From contig CAPGDO010000010.1 in assembly GCA_948616985.1 (NCBI GenBank), positions 1-64,000 on the forward strand: 64,000 nt of DNA, given 5' to 3'. This document shows, piece after piece, positions 51,376 to 60,937 of this stretch. This DNA is from MGBC163016 sp910588905. Lineage in GTDB: Bacteria; Actinomycetota; Coriobacteriia; Coriobacteriales; Eggerthellaceae. The translations under genes were made by a program, and so were the position numbers. Positions within the stretch are counted from its first letter, which is position 1; the number at the start of each line of letters is the position of its first letter. The notes below the pieces were generated by a model. The model was given only the letters and a program-made list of their open reading frames with translations. It had not been told where the DNA came from and made no database searches.

Positions 51376-54300
51376 GTTTCAATCCGCACCCCTCTAGCGA
51401 GGGGTGACCCTACACCCGATTATAAAGCCTTGGCCCGCTCAAGGTTTCAATCCGCACCCCTCTCGCGAGGAGTGACCCTTCCCGCCCTTCTCGGCACGCT
51501 CGATGATCTCCAGCTCCCCGTTTCAATCCGCACCCCTCTAGCGAGGGGTGGCTTCCGCATCAGCTTCGAGGGAGATGCGATGCCGTTTCAATCCGCACCC
51601 CTCTAGCGAGGGGTGACGATAGCGCCGTGGCATATCAGCGCGTCATAGTCTGTTTCAACCCGCACCCCTCTAGCGAGGGGTGACCAACGTTTCCTTTGCT
51701 CCTGCACCGGTATCCTCTGTTTCAACCCGCACCCCTCTAGCGAGGGGTGACCATTAGGGCTGTTATTAGCGCTCAAGGAGAGGTAAGTTTCAACCCGCAC
51801 CCCTCTAGCGAGGGGTGACCCAGCCGCCTGTAGAATAGCGTCTGCAATATCCGGTTTCAACCCGCACCCCTCTAGCGAGGGGTGACGCTGTCCTCCCATG
51901 GCGCTCTTTAACGGCGTTGTTGTTTCAACCCGCACCCCTCTAGCGAGGGGTGACGATTCCTACGGGTTCGCGGTTTCGTCATCCATGTTTCAACCCGCAC
52001 CCCTCTAGCGAGGGGTGACGTCGAGCTGCCGCGTCTTGAACTCGCGGTACATGGGTTTCAACCCGCACCCCTCTAGCGAGGGGTGACAACATCGTGCCCG
52101 CATTGAAATACTACAGCGTCGTTTCAACCCGCACCCCTCTAGCGAGGGGTGACCGACCGCCTGGATGTTTCTGTTTCTTCGTCATGAGTTTCAACCCGCA
52201 CCCCTCTAGCGAGGGGTGACGTCGCACCCACGCCCTCGCCGCTGGTCCATGCAAGTTTCAACCCGCACCCCTCTAGCGAGGGGTGACAGCGGCGTGTCTG
52301 TGAGTGCGTTGTTTCGGGCTATGTTTCAACCCGCACCCCTCTAGCGAGGGGTGACCACGCCCGAATTTCTCATATAATCCGCCCCAGTTGTTTCAACCCG
52401 CACCCCTCTAGCGAGGGGTGACTGCGATCGCGGCCGGCACGCCCATAGAGATGATCGTTTCAACCCGCACCCCTCTAGCGAGGGGTGACCGAGCGACACC
52501 TTGGATACATTCGCGGCGTGAAGTTTCAACCCGCACCCCTCTAGCGAGGGGTGACCCCCGCCGCAGCGGCACAGCGTCCAAGGATCGGCGTTTCAACCCG
52601 CACCCCTCTAGCGAGGGGTGACAACATCCAGGCGGTCGCCCTACCGAGTACAATGCGTTTCAACCCGCACCCCTCTAGCGAGGGGTGACGCACACGATGC
52701 CGGCCGTCCAGAGGCACCAGGACACGTTTCAACCCGCACCCCTCTAGCGAGGGGTGACCGTGATTACGGCGGACCATGGCGCGGCGCTCATGTTTCAACC
52801 CGCACCCCTCTAGCGAGGGGTGACTATGAGCCAGCAGAAATAGAAAGGTTTCAGCAATGTTTCAACCCGCACCCCTCTAGCGAGGGGTGACTTCGGAGGG
52901 ACATATAGATGCACGGTAAACAAACTGTTTCAACCCGCACCCCTCTAGCGAGGGGTGACTCCCGTCACGGTCTATCACACCGCAAGCGGTGAGGTTTCAA
53001 CCCGCACCCCTCTAGCGAGGGGTGACGGAGCGGATTGTTCGGTTCCCCCAAGATTATCGGTTTCAACCCGCACCCCTCTAGCGAGGGGTGACCAAAGGCC
53101 TTGGCACCCGAAGCGAGCATCTGTATGTTTCAACCCGCACCCCTCTAGCGAGGGGTGACTTGATGTGGCTTGGACCAAGGCGAGAAGGTGCTGCTGTTTC
53201 AACCCGCACCCCTCTAGCGAGGGGTGACGCTACTATGCCATGTATGTGATTGGCAAAGTTGTTTCAACCCGCACCCCTCTAGCGAGGGGTGACACACTAA
53301 AGCCCTTCGGGTCGAAGTTGACCCAGGAGTTTCAACCCGCACCCCTCTAGCGAGGGGTGACCAACGGACATTCGGCCAAATCAAAGGCTCAGTAGTTTCA
53401 ACCCGCACCCCTCTAGCGAGGGGTGACGCTAACCCCTGGCGCTTCAACCAGGGAGGGGTTGTTTCAACCCGCACCCCTCTAGCGAGGGGTGACTCAAGTC
53501 ATATCTATCTTGACGGTTTATAGTGTGTTTCAACCCGCACCCCTCTAGCGAGGGGTGACAATAATCCCGGTCAATGCTGACGATAACGGCAAAGTTTCAA
53601 CCCGCACCCCTCTAGCGAGGGGTGACAGAGCAGAGGGCACGCGACCTCAAGGTGTGCGAGGTTTCAACCCGCACCCCTCTAGCGAGGGGTGACCAAGTCG
53701 CATCCAGGTATCGCCCGAAGCGCGAAAGTTTCAACCCGCACCCCTCTAGCGAGGGGTGACATGAGTCAGCAGAAATAGAAAGGTTTCAACAATGTTTCAA
53801 CCCGCACCCCTCTAGCGAGGGGTGACNNNNNNNNNNNNNNNNNNNNNNNNNNNNNNNNNNNNNNNNNNNNNNNNNNNNNNNNNNNNNNNNNNNNNNNNNN
53901 NNNNNNNNNNNNNNNNNNNNNNNNNNAATGTTTCAACCCGCACCCCTCTAGCGAGGGGTGACCAACTACCCACAAGCCGCGTATATAGCGGTCATAGTTT
54001 CAACCCGCACCCCTCTAGCGAGGGGTGACTCGGTTGTGTCGTTTTTCGTGTCAATGAATCCGTTTCAACCCGCACCCCTCTAGCGAGGGGTGACACCCTC
54101 CTTTAGTGAGTGTTAGCCTCGCTTTTGACGTTTCAACCCGCACCCCTCTAGCGAGGGGTGACCTGAGGACTTCGACGTAGATCAGCGAGATATGGGTTTC
54201 AACCCGCACCCCTCTAGCGAGGGGTGACAACTGCATCATCACGGGTCTCGATTCCAAGACCTGTTTCAACCCGCACCCCTCTAGCGAGGGGTGACGGCGT

Positions 54301-55306
54301 GTAACAGAGGACACCGCATATATCGTCGATGTTTCAACCCGCACCCCTCTAGCGAGGGGTGACTCTGGGAGGACTTCGCGCTCTACCTCGATGATCTCTG
54401 TTTCAACCCGCACCCCTCTAGCGAGGGGTGACTATCAGACTATCGCTCATCGTTTTTCAACGCCTCAAGTTTCAACCCGCACCCCTCTAGCGAGGGGTGA
54501 CCCGAGGGACTTGTATATCAATTCGATTCACCAGATGTTTCAACCCGCACCCCTCTAGCGAGGGGTGACCTGCGGAGGAAACGTTTACCGAAACATCCAA
54601 CTAGGTTTCAACCCGCACCCCTCTAGCGAGGGGTGACGCACGATCACACGCCTCCATATGATACGTTGGAGTTTCAACCCGCACCCCTCTAGCGAGGGGT
54701 GACTCATCCATGAAAAAAAAGATCATCGACGGCAAGGTTTCAACCCGCACCCCTCTAGCGAGGGGTGACTAAAGAACACGTTTGAGGTATTCGGCGGCAA
54801 GGATGTTTCAACCCGCACCCCTCTAGCGAGGGGTGACATCCATGGCTTTAGTCAACAAGCTGCGTTAGATATGTTTCAACCCGCACCCCTCTAGCGAGGG
54901 GTGACCTTTGAGCGCCGCCTGTAGTTTTGGATTGTCCCTGTTTCAACCCGCACCCCTCTAGCGAGGGGTGACAAGCGCGGTGCTTATAAGAAGAGGGCGA
55001 AGAAATGTTTCAACCCGCACCCCTCTAGCGAGGGGTGACTTACTACGCAGGCGGTGATATGAGTGGCTACGCAGTTTCAACCCGCACCCCTCTAGCGAGG
55101 GGTGACCTGCTGGTACGGCTGAAAAGGATTCTGGTACGTTGGTTTCAACCCGCACCCCTCTAGCGAGGGGTGACTCCGCGCGTGTTCGCGTCTTCGTCTG
55201 CAGGGTCGTTTCAACCCGCACCCCTCTAGCGAGGGGTGACCCACTCGGCGTATTCGCCGGCGTTGGCGTAGGAGTTTCAACCCGCACCCCTCTAGCGAGG
55301 GGTGAC
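51376..55306 (-). CRISPR. Type I-C CRISPR array, 58 visible 33-bp repeats
   Basis: The repeat on the plus strand begins GTTTCAACCCGCACCCC and ends GCGAGGGGTGAC, with a palindromic core CACCCCTC/GAGGGGTG. On the transcribed minus strand it ends GGGTTGAAAC, the usual I-C crRNA handle form. Spacers are mostly 32-36 bases; the second from the left is 43. The four repeats farthest from cas (51376, 51444, 51520, 51585) read CAATCC instead of CAACCC, and the second and third carry further changes, which marks the old, trailer end. The leader is therefore at the right, next to cas2. A run of 100 Ns interrupts the array. Long open frames inside it are repeat artefacts. Confidence 0.97.
53827..53926. 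other. Assembly gap of 100 Ns inside the array
   Basis: Exactly 100 Ns, a scaffold placeholder. The last 36 bases before it (AAT plus one repeat) equal the first 36 bases after it, so the contigs may simply overlap here, or an unknown number of spacers may be missing. Confidence 0.95.
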
Positions 55307-55498
55307 CGCTACATATTGTATTCTCAAGGTGCATAGAAACAAAATGTGCTTCAAATCGTATTAGAGCGCGCAAAGAAGCGATCCGTCGCGTTCGCTTTAC
55401 CGGCAAAACATGGTGCGAACCTCGCCAGGAAATCATGAGAGCCTACGGCTCGCACCAACTCAAAGACCCTCCAAAACCATCAACAAGACCACCGCCCA
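55307..55498 (-). promoter_or_regulatory. CRISPR leader with candidate array promoter
   Basis: This 192-base region lies between the cas2 stop and the first repeat. On the minus strand TTGTTT (55342-55337) and TACAAT (55320-55315) are 16 bases apart and end about eight bases before the first repeat, so transcription could begin almost at the array. GGTGCGA (55412-55418) and TCGCACC (55450-55456) form a stem that may end the cas transcript. New spacers should be inserted at 55306. Confidence 0.65.
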
Positions 55499-55789
55499 TC
55501 AAAGAGCAAGAAATCCCTCGGCTTCGTATGTTTCCCGGCAGCCATGATGCTCGATCTTGCCATCATATCTGTTCCCAAGATCGTAGAATCGCAAGCTATC
55601 CTTCTCGCAGTCTATCAGGTCAAGCAGCTCGGCCTTGATCTTGACCATCGTCGCCGCATCCGCCACGCACTCGAAGACGGAATTCTGGACACGCTGCCCG
55701 TAATTCACGCAGTGCTTGGCCACACGGCGAAGCCTCCTTCTTCCTTCGGCATTCTCGGTATTGACGTCATAGGTAATCACGGTCAGCAC
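55499..55789 (-). CDS. cas2: CRISPR integration subunit Cas2
   Basis: A 96-residue protein with the ferredoxin-like fold pattern of Cas2: MLTVITYDVNTENAEGRRRL with the conserved Asp of strand 1, then RVQNSVFEC. It forms the Cas1-Cas2 complex that inserts spacers. It starts 11 bases after the cas1 stop and is the last cas gene before the leader. Confidence 0.96.
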   Translation of the reverse strand: MLTVITYDVNTENAEGRRRLRRVAKHCVNYGQRVQNSVFECVADAATMVKIKAELLDLIDCEKDSLRFYDLGNRYDGKIEHHGCRETYEAEGFLAL

Positions 55790-55800
55790 TCCCGATCACC

Positions 55801-56832
55801 TCACTTCCACAAGAACGCAGGGTAGCCGTCAAGGTCTTCTCGCATGAAACGAGACAGGAGCAGTGCCTGCACATGTGGCAGCAAACCCCATTGAATCTTC
55901 TCCTTCGAGTAAGGATGCGTTATCTGCTCCCGCTTCCTCTCCTGCCACGCATCGAACAATCTCTTTCGCGCTCCATCGGAAAGCCGCACCTCCCCCGACT
56001 CGAGCAAATCGAAATCGCGCGGCCCCACGACACGATTGTTTATCGATGTGACGACGAATCGGTCGACCATCACGGGCCTAAGCTCTTCCATCAAGTCGAG
56101 GGCAAGCGATTGGCGACCCGGTCGGTCCACATGCATGATTCCGCAGTATGGGTCCAACCCCACGCCCTCCAAAGCAGAAGCGCAATCGCATGCGAGCACG
56201 CTGTAGAACAACGACAGCATGGAGTTGACCCTGTCCGTAGGCGGCCGCCTGACGCGTCCTTCGAAGCAAAACGAATCCTTCTCGCGCAAAATGGCCTCAT
56301 CCAAGACCGAAAAGTACACAGCGGCCGCATCGCCTTCGATTCCGCGAAGGCTGTCGACGTCCTCGCATGCGTCAACGGCCTTAATGCTGTCTGCCAGATG
56401 AAGCGAAGCGTCCTTGACCTTTTCCGCATCGATGCGCAACCCATGGTCCCTCAGGGTGCGCTCCAGAACCCAGCGCGAGTTGAATACCTTCCCAGTTATG
56501 CAATGCTTGGCCGCCTCGAGACTCCAAGCCGCATCGTCGGCAAGCCTATACTGCTGCCTTCGAAGAAGGATGTTCCCTTGGCTGCTTCCGCAGGAACGCG
56601 CCAGAAAGCGCCCACGCGGGTCGAAAAAGGACAGTGCGACTCCCCTTTCGGAACTCGCCGCCATCAACTTTGGGCTCGCTCCAGGGTAGGTGAAGCAGTA
56701 GATGCTTTCCAACGTATGCAGTGGCACACGGCCGAGCTCGCTTCCTCCGCATTTCGCGACGACGTTCTCACCATCGAGCGTAAGATACGCATCCTCGGTA
56801 AAGACGTAAAGGGAATTGCGCATCTTCCTCAT
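55801..56832 (-). CDS. cas1: CRISPR integrase Cas1
   Basis: A 343-residue protein with an N-terminal beta domain (NSLYVFTEDAYLTLDGE) and a helical catalytic domain containing GRVRRPPTDRVNSMLS, HVDRPGRQSLALDLMEE (metal-binding His and Asp) and FLARSCG. It is the integrase that joins new spacers to the leader end. The start overlaps the cas4 stop (ATGA); a second in-frame ATG lies nine bases in. Confidence 0.96.
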   Translation of the reverse strand: MRKMRNSLYVFTEDAYLTLDGENVVAKCGGSELGRVPLHTLESIYCFTYPGASPKLMAASSERGVALSFFDPRGRFLARSCGSSQGNILLRRQQYRLADDAAWSLEAAKHCITGKVFNSRWVLERTLRDHGLRIDAEKVKDASLHLADSIKAVDACEDVDSLRGIEGDAAAVYFSVLDEAILREKDSFCFEGRVRRPPTDRVNSMLSLFYSVLACDCASALEGVGLDPYCGIMHVDRPGRQSLALDLMEELRPVMVDRFVVTSINNRVVGPRDFDLLESGEVRLSDGARKRLFDAWQERKREQITHPYSKEKIQWGLLPHVQALLLSRFMREDLDGYPAFLWK

Positions 56833-57500
56833 TGCGCGTCACGCATCCTTCGGTCGAAGTATTCTCGCACGGTCTCTCTTCTCTCAATGCCAGGAAGGCA
56901 CGCGTCTTTCAGCGAGCACGAGCTGCACATCTTCCGCTTGCTTGGCGACGGCGTATGCTTCCTCTTGAACAGGCGATGCATATCGGCTGCTACACTTCGC
57001 ACTTCCTCGCGCAGCTCGGGAGACAGCTCGACCTTTTCTCGGGAACGGGTTTGCCCGTAGAAAAGAAACCCTTCCGGGATGTCACAGCACAGCATCTCCT
57101 CCAGACATACAGCCTGCGCGCATAGCTGCAGACGATCTGCAGCTATGCGCTTGCTCTTGCCACGCTTGTATTCCACGGGAATCGGGCGCCAGAGACCTTG
57201 CTCTCCCGACAGCGGGACGCCCTGGTCCGACGCAACGAATTCCACAACATCGCATTGTCCTCGAAGGCCCAGACCATACGAAACCACATCTAAGCTGCGT
57301 ATCGTGATAACGTCGACGCGCTTCTCCCGTATGGTTCGGTCGTGGGCGCGCTTGTGCGCCAGGACGCCCTCCATGGTAAGCACATTGTCGGCCCACTGCT
57401 GCTCTATATGTATGAGAGCCCATTGCCTCGGACAGAATGAATAATGCTGGATGCCTGAGAGGGCTAGCATCTCCTCCTCGGAATACATTGTCGCAGGCAT
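56829..57500 (-). CDS. cas4: Cas4 exonuclease, adaptation factor
   Basis: A 223-residue RecB-like nuclease. One Cys of the 4Fe-4S cluster is in YSFCPRQWAL and three are in MCSSCSLKDAC near the C-terminus; VEYKRGKSK holds the nuclease residues. Cas4 trims pre-spacers and selects PAM-bearing ends with Cas1-Cas2. It begins three bases after the cas7 stop and overlaps cas1. Confidence 0.95.
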   Translation of the reverse strand: MPATMYSEEEMLALSGIQHYSFCPRQWALIHIEQQWADNVLTMEGVLAHKRAHDRTIREKRVDVITIRSLDVVSYGLGLRGQCDVVEFVASDQGVPLSGEQGLWRPIPVEYKRGKSKRIAADRLQLCAQAVCLEEMLCCDIPEGFLFYGQTRSREKVELSPELREEVRSVAADMHRLFKRKHTPSPSKRKMCSSCSLKDACLPGIERRETVREYFDRRMRDAQ

Positions 57501-57502
57501 GC

Positions 57503-58396
57503 CTAAAGGAGCTCGATGAGCTCCACCCCTTCCGGCATTTCCGCAATCTCGAACGCATAATCCTCGAAAGACCGCGCCTCCTGCTCATCGGGGATCAATC
57601 GCTTCACCTTGATGCTCTCGAAAAGGCGATGAGACGGAGCGTTCCCCAGCTTGCTCTCATGCTTGAACACGATGAGCTTCCGAGTCGACATCAACCCACG
57701 AGCGGCGCTTCTGTCGTTCTCGAACATGCCTAGCAAAGCCTCGAAAAACAAATCCAGATCCGCCTGGCAGAACCCCGTCTGCTCCGCCAACGGGGCAGAG
57801 ATGAACCCATCCATGCGGTATAGGCCGTAGGGAATGTATTGCTTGCGCCCCATCGTGCGCTCTTTGTCTGCGTCCTTCTCATTGGTGACGGCCATGCGCG
57901 TGATACTCATCTCCAGCGGCAAGACGGGGTCGACGGACTCAGCGAAGCACAGCTGGACGGGCCCACGAACCTGACCGCAATTCACCCCCGTGGTCATCAC
58001 GGCGCCAAAGGTGCGTATGTCGAAGAAGTTGTCGCACATGAACTGCCGAACAAGCTTGCGCTCCCGCTCCTTTTTCGAAAGCGACTTGTCCTTGGGGTCG
58101 AGATCGTAATGGACGTAGGCCATCTTGTTGCGATCGTTGAGCACCGCACCTTCCTGCACGTAGATCTTGTATCCAAGTTCTCCTTCTGCCACGTCAGGAG
58201 CCTCGATATTCTCGCCTTTGACCAAATCGACGTAGTTGCGCACCTTCCTCTTTATGCAAACATCCGAAACGATGCCCTTGTTCGTGTCGGGATCGATGCG
58301 CGGCATGTTGCCAGCATCAGGGTCGCCGTTGGGGTTCCCGTTCACCACATCGAAGAAAATGGTGAAATCGTATCGGTTGGTTATTGCTTCGCTCAT
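57503..58396 (-). CDS. cas7c: Cas7 (Csd2), backbone of the I-C Cascade
   Basis: A 297-residue protein with the Csd2 N-terminus YDFTIFFDVVNGNPNGDPDAG and DVCIKRKVRNYV. Several copies line the crRNA in the interference complex. AAGGAGAAC precedes the start. It lies 39 bases after the cas8c stop and immediately before cas4. Confidence 0.96.
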   Translation of the reverse strand: MSEAITNRYDFTIFFDVVNGNPNGDPDAGNMPRIDPDTNKGIVSDVCIKRKVRNYVDLVKGENIEAPDVAEGELGYKIYVQEGAVLNDRNKMAYVHYDLDPKDKSLSKKERERKLVRQFMCDNFFDIRTFGAVMTTGVNCGQVRGPVQLCFAESVDPVLPLEMSITRMAVTNEKDADKERTMGRKQYIPYGLYRMDGFISAPLAEQTGFCQADLDLFFEALLGMFENDRSAARGLMSTRKLIVFKHESKLGNAPSHRLFESIKVKRLIPDEQEARSFEDYAFEIAEMPEGVELIELL

Positions 58397-58435
58397 CTTG
58401 TTCTCCTTTTCATCTATAAAAACAATTGCTGTTTC

Positions 58436-60244
58436 CTATGCTTCGAGCTCGACCACAACTTCCAAGCAAGCGTCTTTCGATTCTCTCTCCTCGCGCGTCT
58501 TCCAAAGATAGCCACGCTCCAAGTGGTAGCCAACGTAAAACGCCCCTTGCTCATCCATGTCGAGGGATGCAGGGAAGGCCTCCCCGTCGATGAGCTCCAT
58601 GATCTCGTCCATCTCCTTATCCAGGAAAACGCAAAGCCCTGGACTGCTTTTCCTCAACTTGGCCACATGGTGCTCCATATTCCTGAAAAGCATGGGGAAC
58701 ACACGCTTTGGCGTGGAAGCTGCCGAACCGATATAGCGATCTTTGATAGTGGCATTCGGGTCGCCAACGGCTGCCATCTGCGCTCTTTCCATGACGGCAA
58801 AAAGTCGTCCCAATACATAACCGCGGTCGGCCCGTTCTCTTTCCAGTGACATTTGCAGGCTTCCTTCCTCTTGAGTTCCGAGTCGCTCGGTTTTCTTTCG
58901 TTTGTCGCGAGCGAGATATGCCTTGATCAATGCAGCCCTCTGGCCCATGTCCCACACGTTCACGCTTCCGCGATCGGCACGCATGCGCGTCAAGAGAGAC
59001 CCAAGGAGCGCGCGCGGAAAGCGCGAACCGGTTAGCATTGCCCTCATGCATGCATTCATGAGAGGCGCTGGTATATCGTCTGCGTTGCCACGAACGGCGG
59101 TCTGCTTTAGCAAGGTGAAGAGCGACCGGGGCTTCACGCCCTCCAGAGCAATATCCTGCAGGTATTCGCTGAAATGCCTCTCGAGGTCTCCAAACGAGCT
59201 CTCCTCGAAAAACTGAACGGAAAGCCGCGCGGCATTAGGGGCAATCCCGAGGACGAAGTACCTAACCTCCGTGTTGCACTCGGTTATGGGAAGACCTCGC
59301 ATCATCCTCCACAAGGCATAGCCGACGTCAGATGCAGTTTTCTCGTCTTCTGCCGGCTGCCCATCTTGGATGTCTGGCATCCTCCCCATCATGGCACGCA
59401 CGACTGCGTCCTCTACCGGGGCCGGTCGGTCGGCCCAAAAGATGATTATCAACTCACCGCATTTGATCCTACGATTCGGATCCGCAAAAAGATGTTTGAG
59501 CGCTGACCCTGCGTTGAACGCCACCTCTTGGGATATCGCCGCATTGAATGCCTGGCTTTTTCCATAGGAATCGAAAGCGCTCTGGTTGAAGGAAACGAGA
59601 GATGCTCCCGCAGATTGCGCCCCAGGAAGACCCGTCACTTGGGGAAACAATCGGGCAAGAGCGCCCTTTTCTCCTGTAATGGAACATTGGCCGACGATGT
59701 CGTCTTCCGAAGGACGTGCGCAGTGTTTCGCCCACGCCGAGGCAATAGCCGGCCGCTCATGAAGCAACCGCTCGTCGCCATCGAACCGGAATACAGCAAA
59801 GCCGCCACTCTCCGACAATGCCTCCTTCACCTCGTCCCTAAGGCCTTGCATGGGGTCAGCATGCTCGAAAAACCTAAGCAGTGCCCGGGCCCCCGCATCG
59901 TCGCACTCCCCCAAAACCCCTCTATGCAAATCCGCCGAAGACGCTCGCTTCTCTCCGCCCCGCTTCTCGTCAATCCCAAGAAGATATGCCACGTTATCGC
60001 AGAGAAAGAAGGGATTGAGGCCGCTTCCCGACCGAGGCGGATGCTCCGGAACGCGCATTTGGATGAAACTACGAGCCCCCTTCCCCTCTCCCGTCGTAAG
60101 GGGATATGCATACGCCAACGTTCCGTCAGCGTTCAGCCCGAGCTCCCAAGCTGCCTTCTCGCTGCTCCAATGGAGGGGAGGTACGTCAGCATCGGGGTCT
60201 TCCAATAGCCGGCCATAATACTCATGAAGCTCCCGCAAGATCAT
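58436..60244 (-). CDS. cas8c: Cas8c (Csd1), large subunit of the I-C Cascade
   Basis: A 602-residue protein; Csd1 features include LHEYYGRLLED near the N-terminus, GLNPFFLCDNVAYLLG and YGKSQAFNAAISQEVAF, with YVLGRLFAVMERAQ in the C-terminal part that in I-C systems can also be made as a separate Cas11. It recognises the PAM and opens target DNA. The start overlaps the cas5c stop (ATGA). Length is normal. Confidence 0.95.
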   Translation of the reverse strand: MILRELHEYYGRLLEDPDADVPPLHWSSEKAAWELGLNADGTLAYAYPLTTGEGKGARSFIQMRVPEHPPRSGSGLNPFFLCDNVAYLLGIDEKRGGEKRASSADLHRGVLGECDDAGARALLRFFEHADPMQGLRDEVKEALSESGGFAVFRFDGDERLLHERPAIASAWAKHCARPSEDDIVGQCSITGEKGALARLFPQVTGLPGAQSAGASLVSFNQSAFDSYGKSQAFNAAISQEVAFNAGSALKHLFADPNRRIKCGELIIIFWADRPAPVEDAVVRAMMGRMPDIQDGQPAEDEKTASDVGYALWRMMRGLPITECNTEVRYFVLGIAPNAARLSVQFFEESSFGDLERHFSEYLQDIALEGVKPRSLFTLLKQTAVRGNADDIPAPLMNACMRAMLTGSRFPRALLGSLLTRMRADRGSVNVWDMGQRAALIKAYLARDKRKKTERLGTQEEGSLQMSLERERADRGYVLGRLFAVMERAQMAAVGDPNATIKDRYIGSAASTPKRVFPMLFRNMEHHVAKLRKSSPGLCVFLDKEMDEIMELIDGEAFPASLDMDEQGAFYVGYHLERGYLWKTREERESKDACLEVVVELEA

Positions 60245-60906
60245 GAGACCACCGCCTGTCGTGCATGACTGACATCGATGACGCCGTCTTTCATGATTGC
60301 CCGAAAGAACATCGGGCGCATGTCGTTATCAAAATCGATGTCGTAAAGCATAAAGCCCAGGTCGCGCTCGCCTACAGTCGCATATGCGGACTGGGGCGCC
60401 TTCTCCCCGTCCTCTAAGAGCTGTACTTGTGCCGGAAATTCGCGACACCCAAACACCGGCTGGTTGAAGTGCTGGCCTTTTCGAAAACGGCGAAGCGCTA
60501 TGTTGTAATGCTTTTGCACCGTGTCATCTTCGCCCGCCAAATCCGTAAGCACGAAATGAGCAGATATGACATAGGCCACATCTCGTAAATACATCGTCGA
60601 GCGCTGCTGTCTATCCTCCGCGGCAAAGGCATGGATTTCTTCACCTTTCTCCATCGCTGCCTTCGCGTTGCGATATGGAAGCTTACCGCCTAGCTCATTG
60701 CGCCGAAACGTCCCGAACTTGATCTCGTTCAACACCTCGATGCTGTCAATTTGCCAGCGAATCGCCGGCTTCCAGTACACCGCCTCGATCATGCCGCGAG
60801 CCGCAGAAGGAGTAATGCAGTCATAGCTGACGCGTTCCCCCTTCATTTCCGGTCGCGTAAAGCATGCGCGAGGCCCTTTTGCTAAAACTCGAATTCCGTA
60901 TCCCAT
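60241..60906 (-). CDS. cas5c: Cas5c (Cas5d), crRNA-processing endonuclease
   Basis: A 221-residue protein with GPRACFTRPEMKGERVSYD at the N-terminus and QKHYNIALRRFRKGQHFNQP plus FGCREFPA in the middle. In I-C systems, which lack Cas6, Cas5 cuts the precursor crRNA; the Lys-His of QKHY fits the described active site. GAAAGGAGG precedes the start, 31 bases after the cas3 stop. Confidence 0.95.
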   Translation of the reverse strand: MGYGIRVLAKGPRACFTRPEMKGERVSYDCITPSAARGMIEAVYWKPAIRWQIDSIEVLNEIKFGTFRRNELGGKLPYRNAKAAMEKGEEIHAFAAEDRQQRSTMYLRDVAYVISAHFVLTDLAGEDDTVQKHYNIALRRFRKGQHFNQPVFGCREFPAQVQLLEDGEKAPQSAYATVGERDLGFMLYDIDFDNDMRPMFFRAIMKDGVIDVSHARQAVVS

Positions 60907-60937
60907 GCAACCTCCTTTCGTCTCAATTGCCCATCAC

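Noticed and set aside
51603..55436. Many open frames of 60-120 codons across the CRISPR array, with repeated SPLARGVRVET or NPHPSSEG motifs
   Set aside because: They are translations of the repeat in different frames; the periodic 66-68 base spacing and non-coding spacers show this is an array, not genes.
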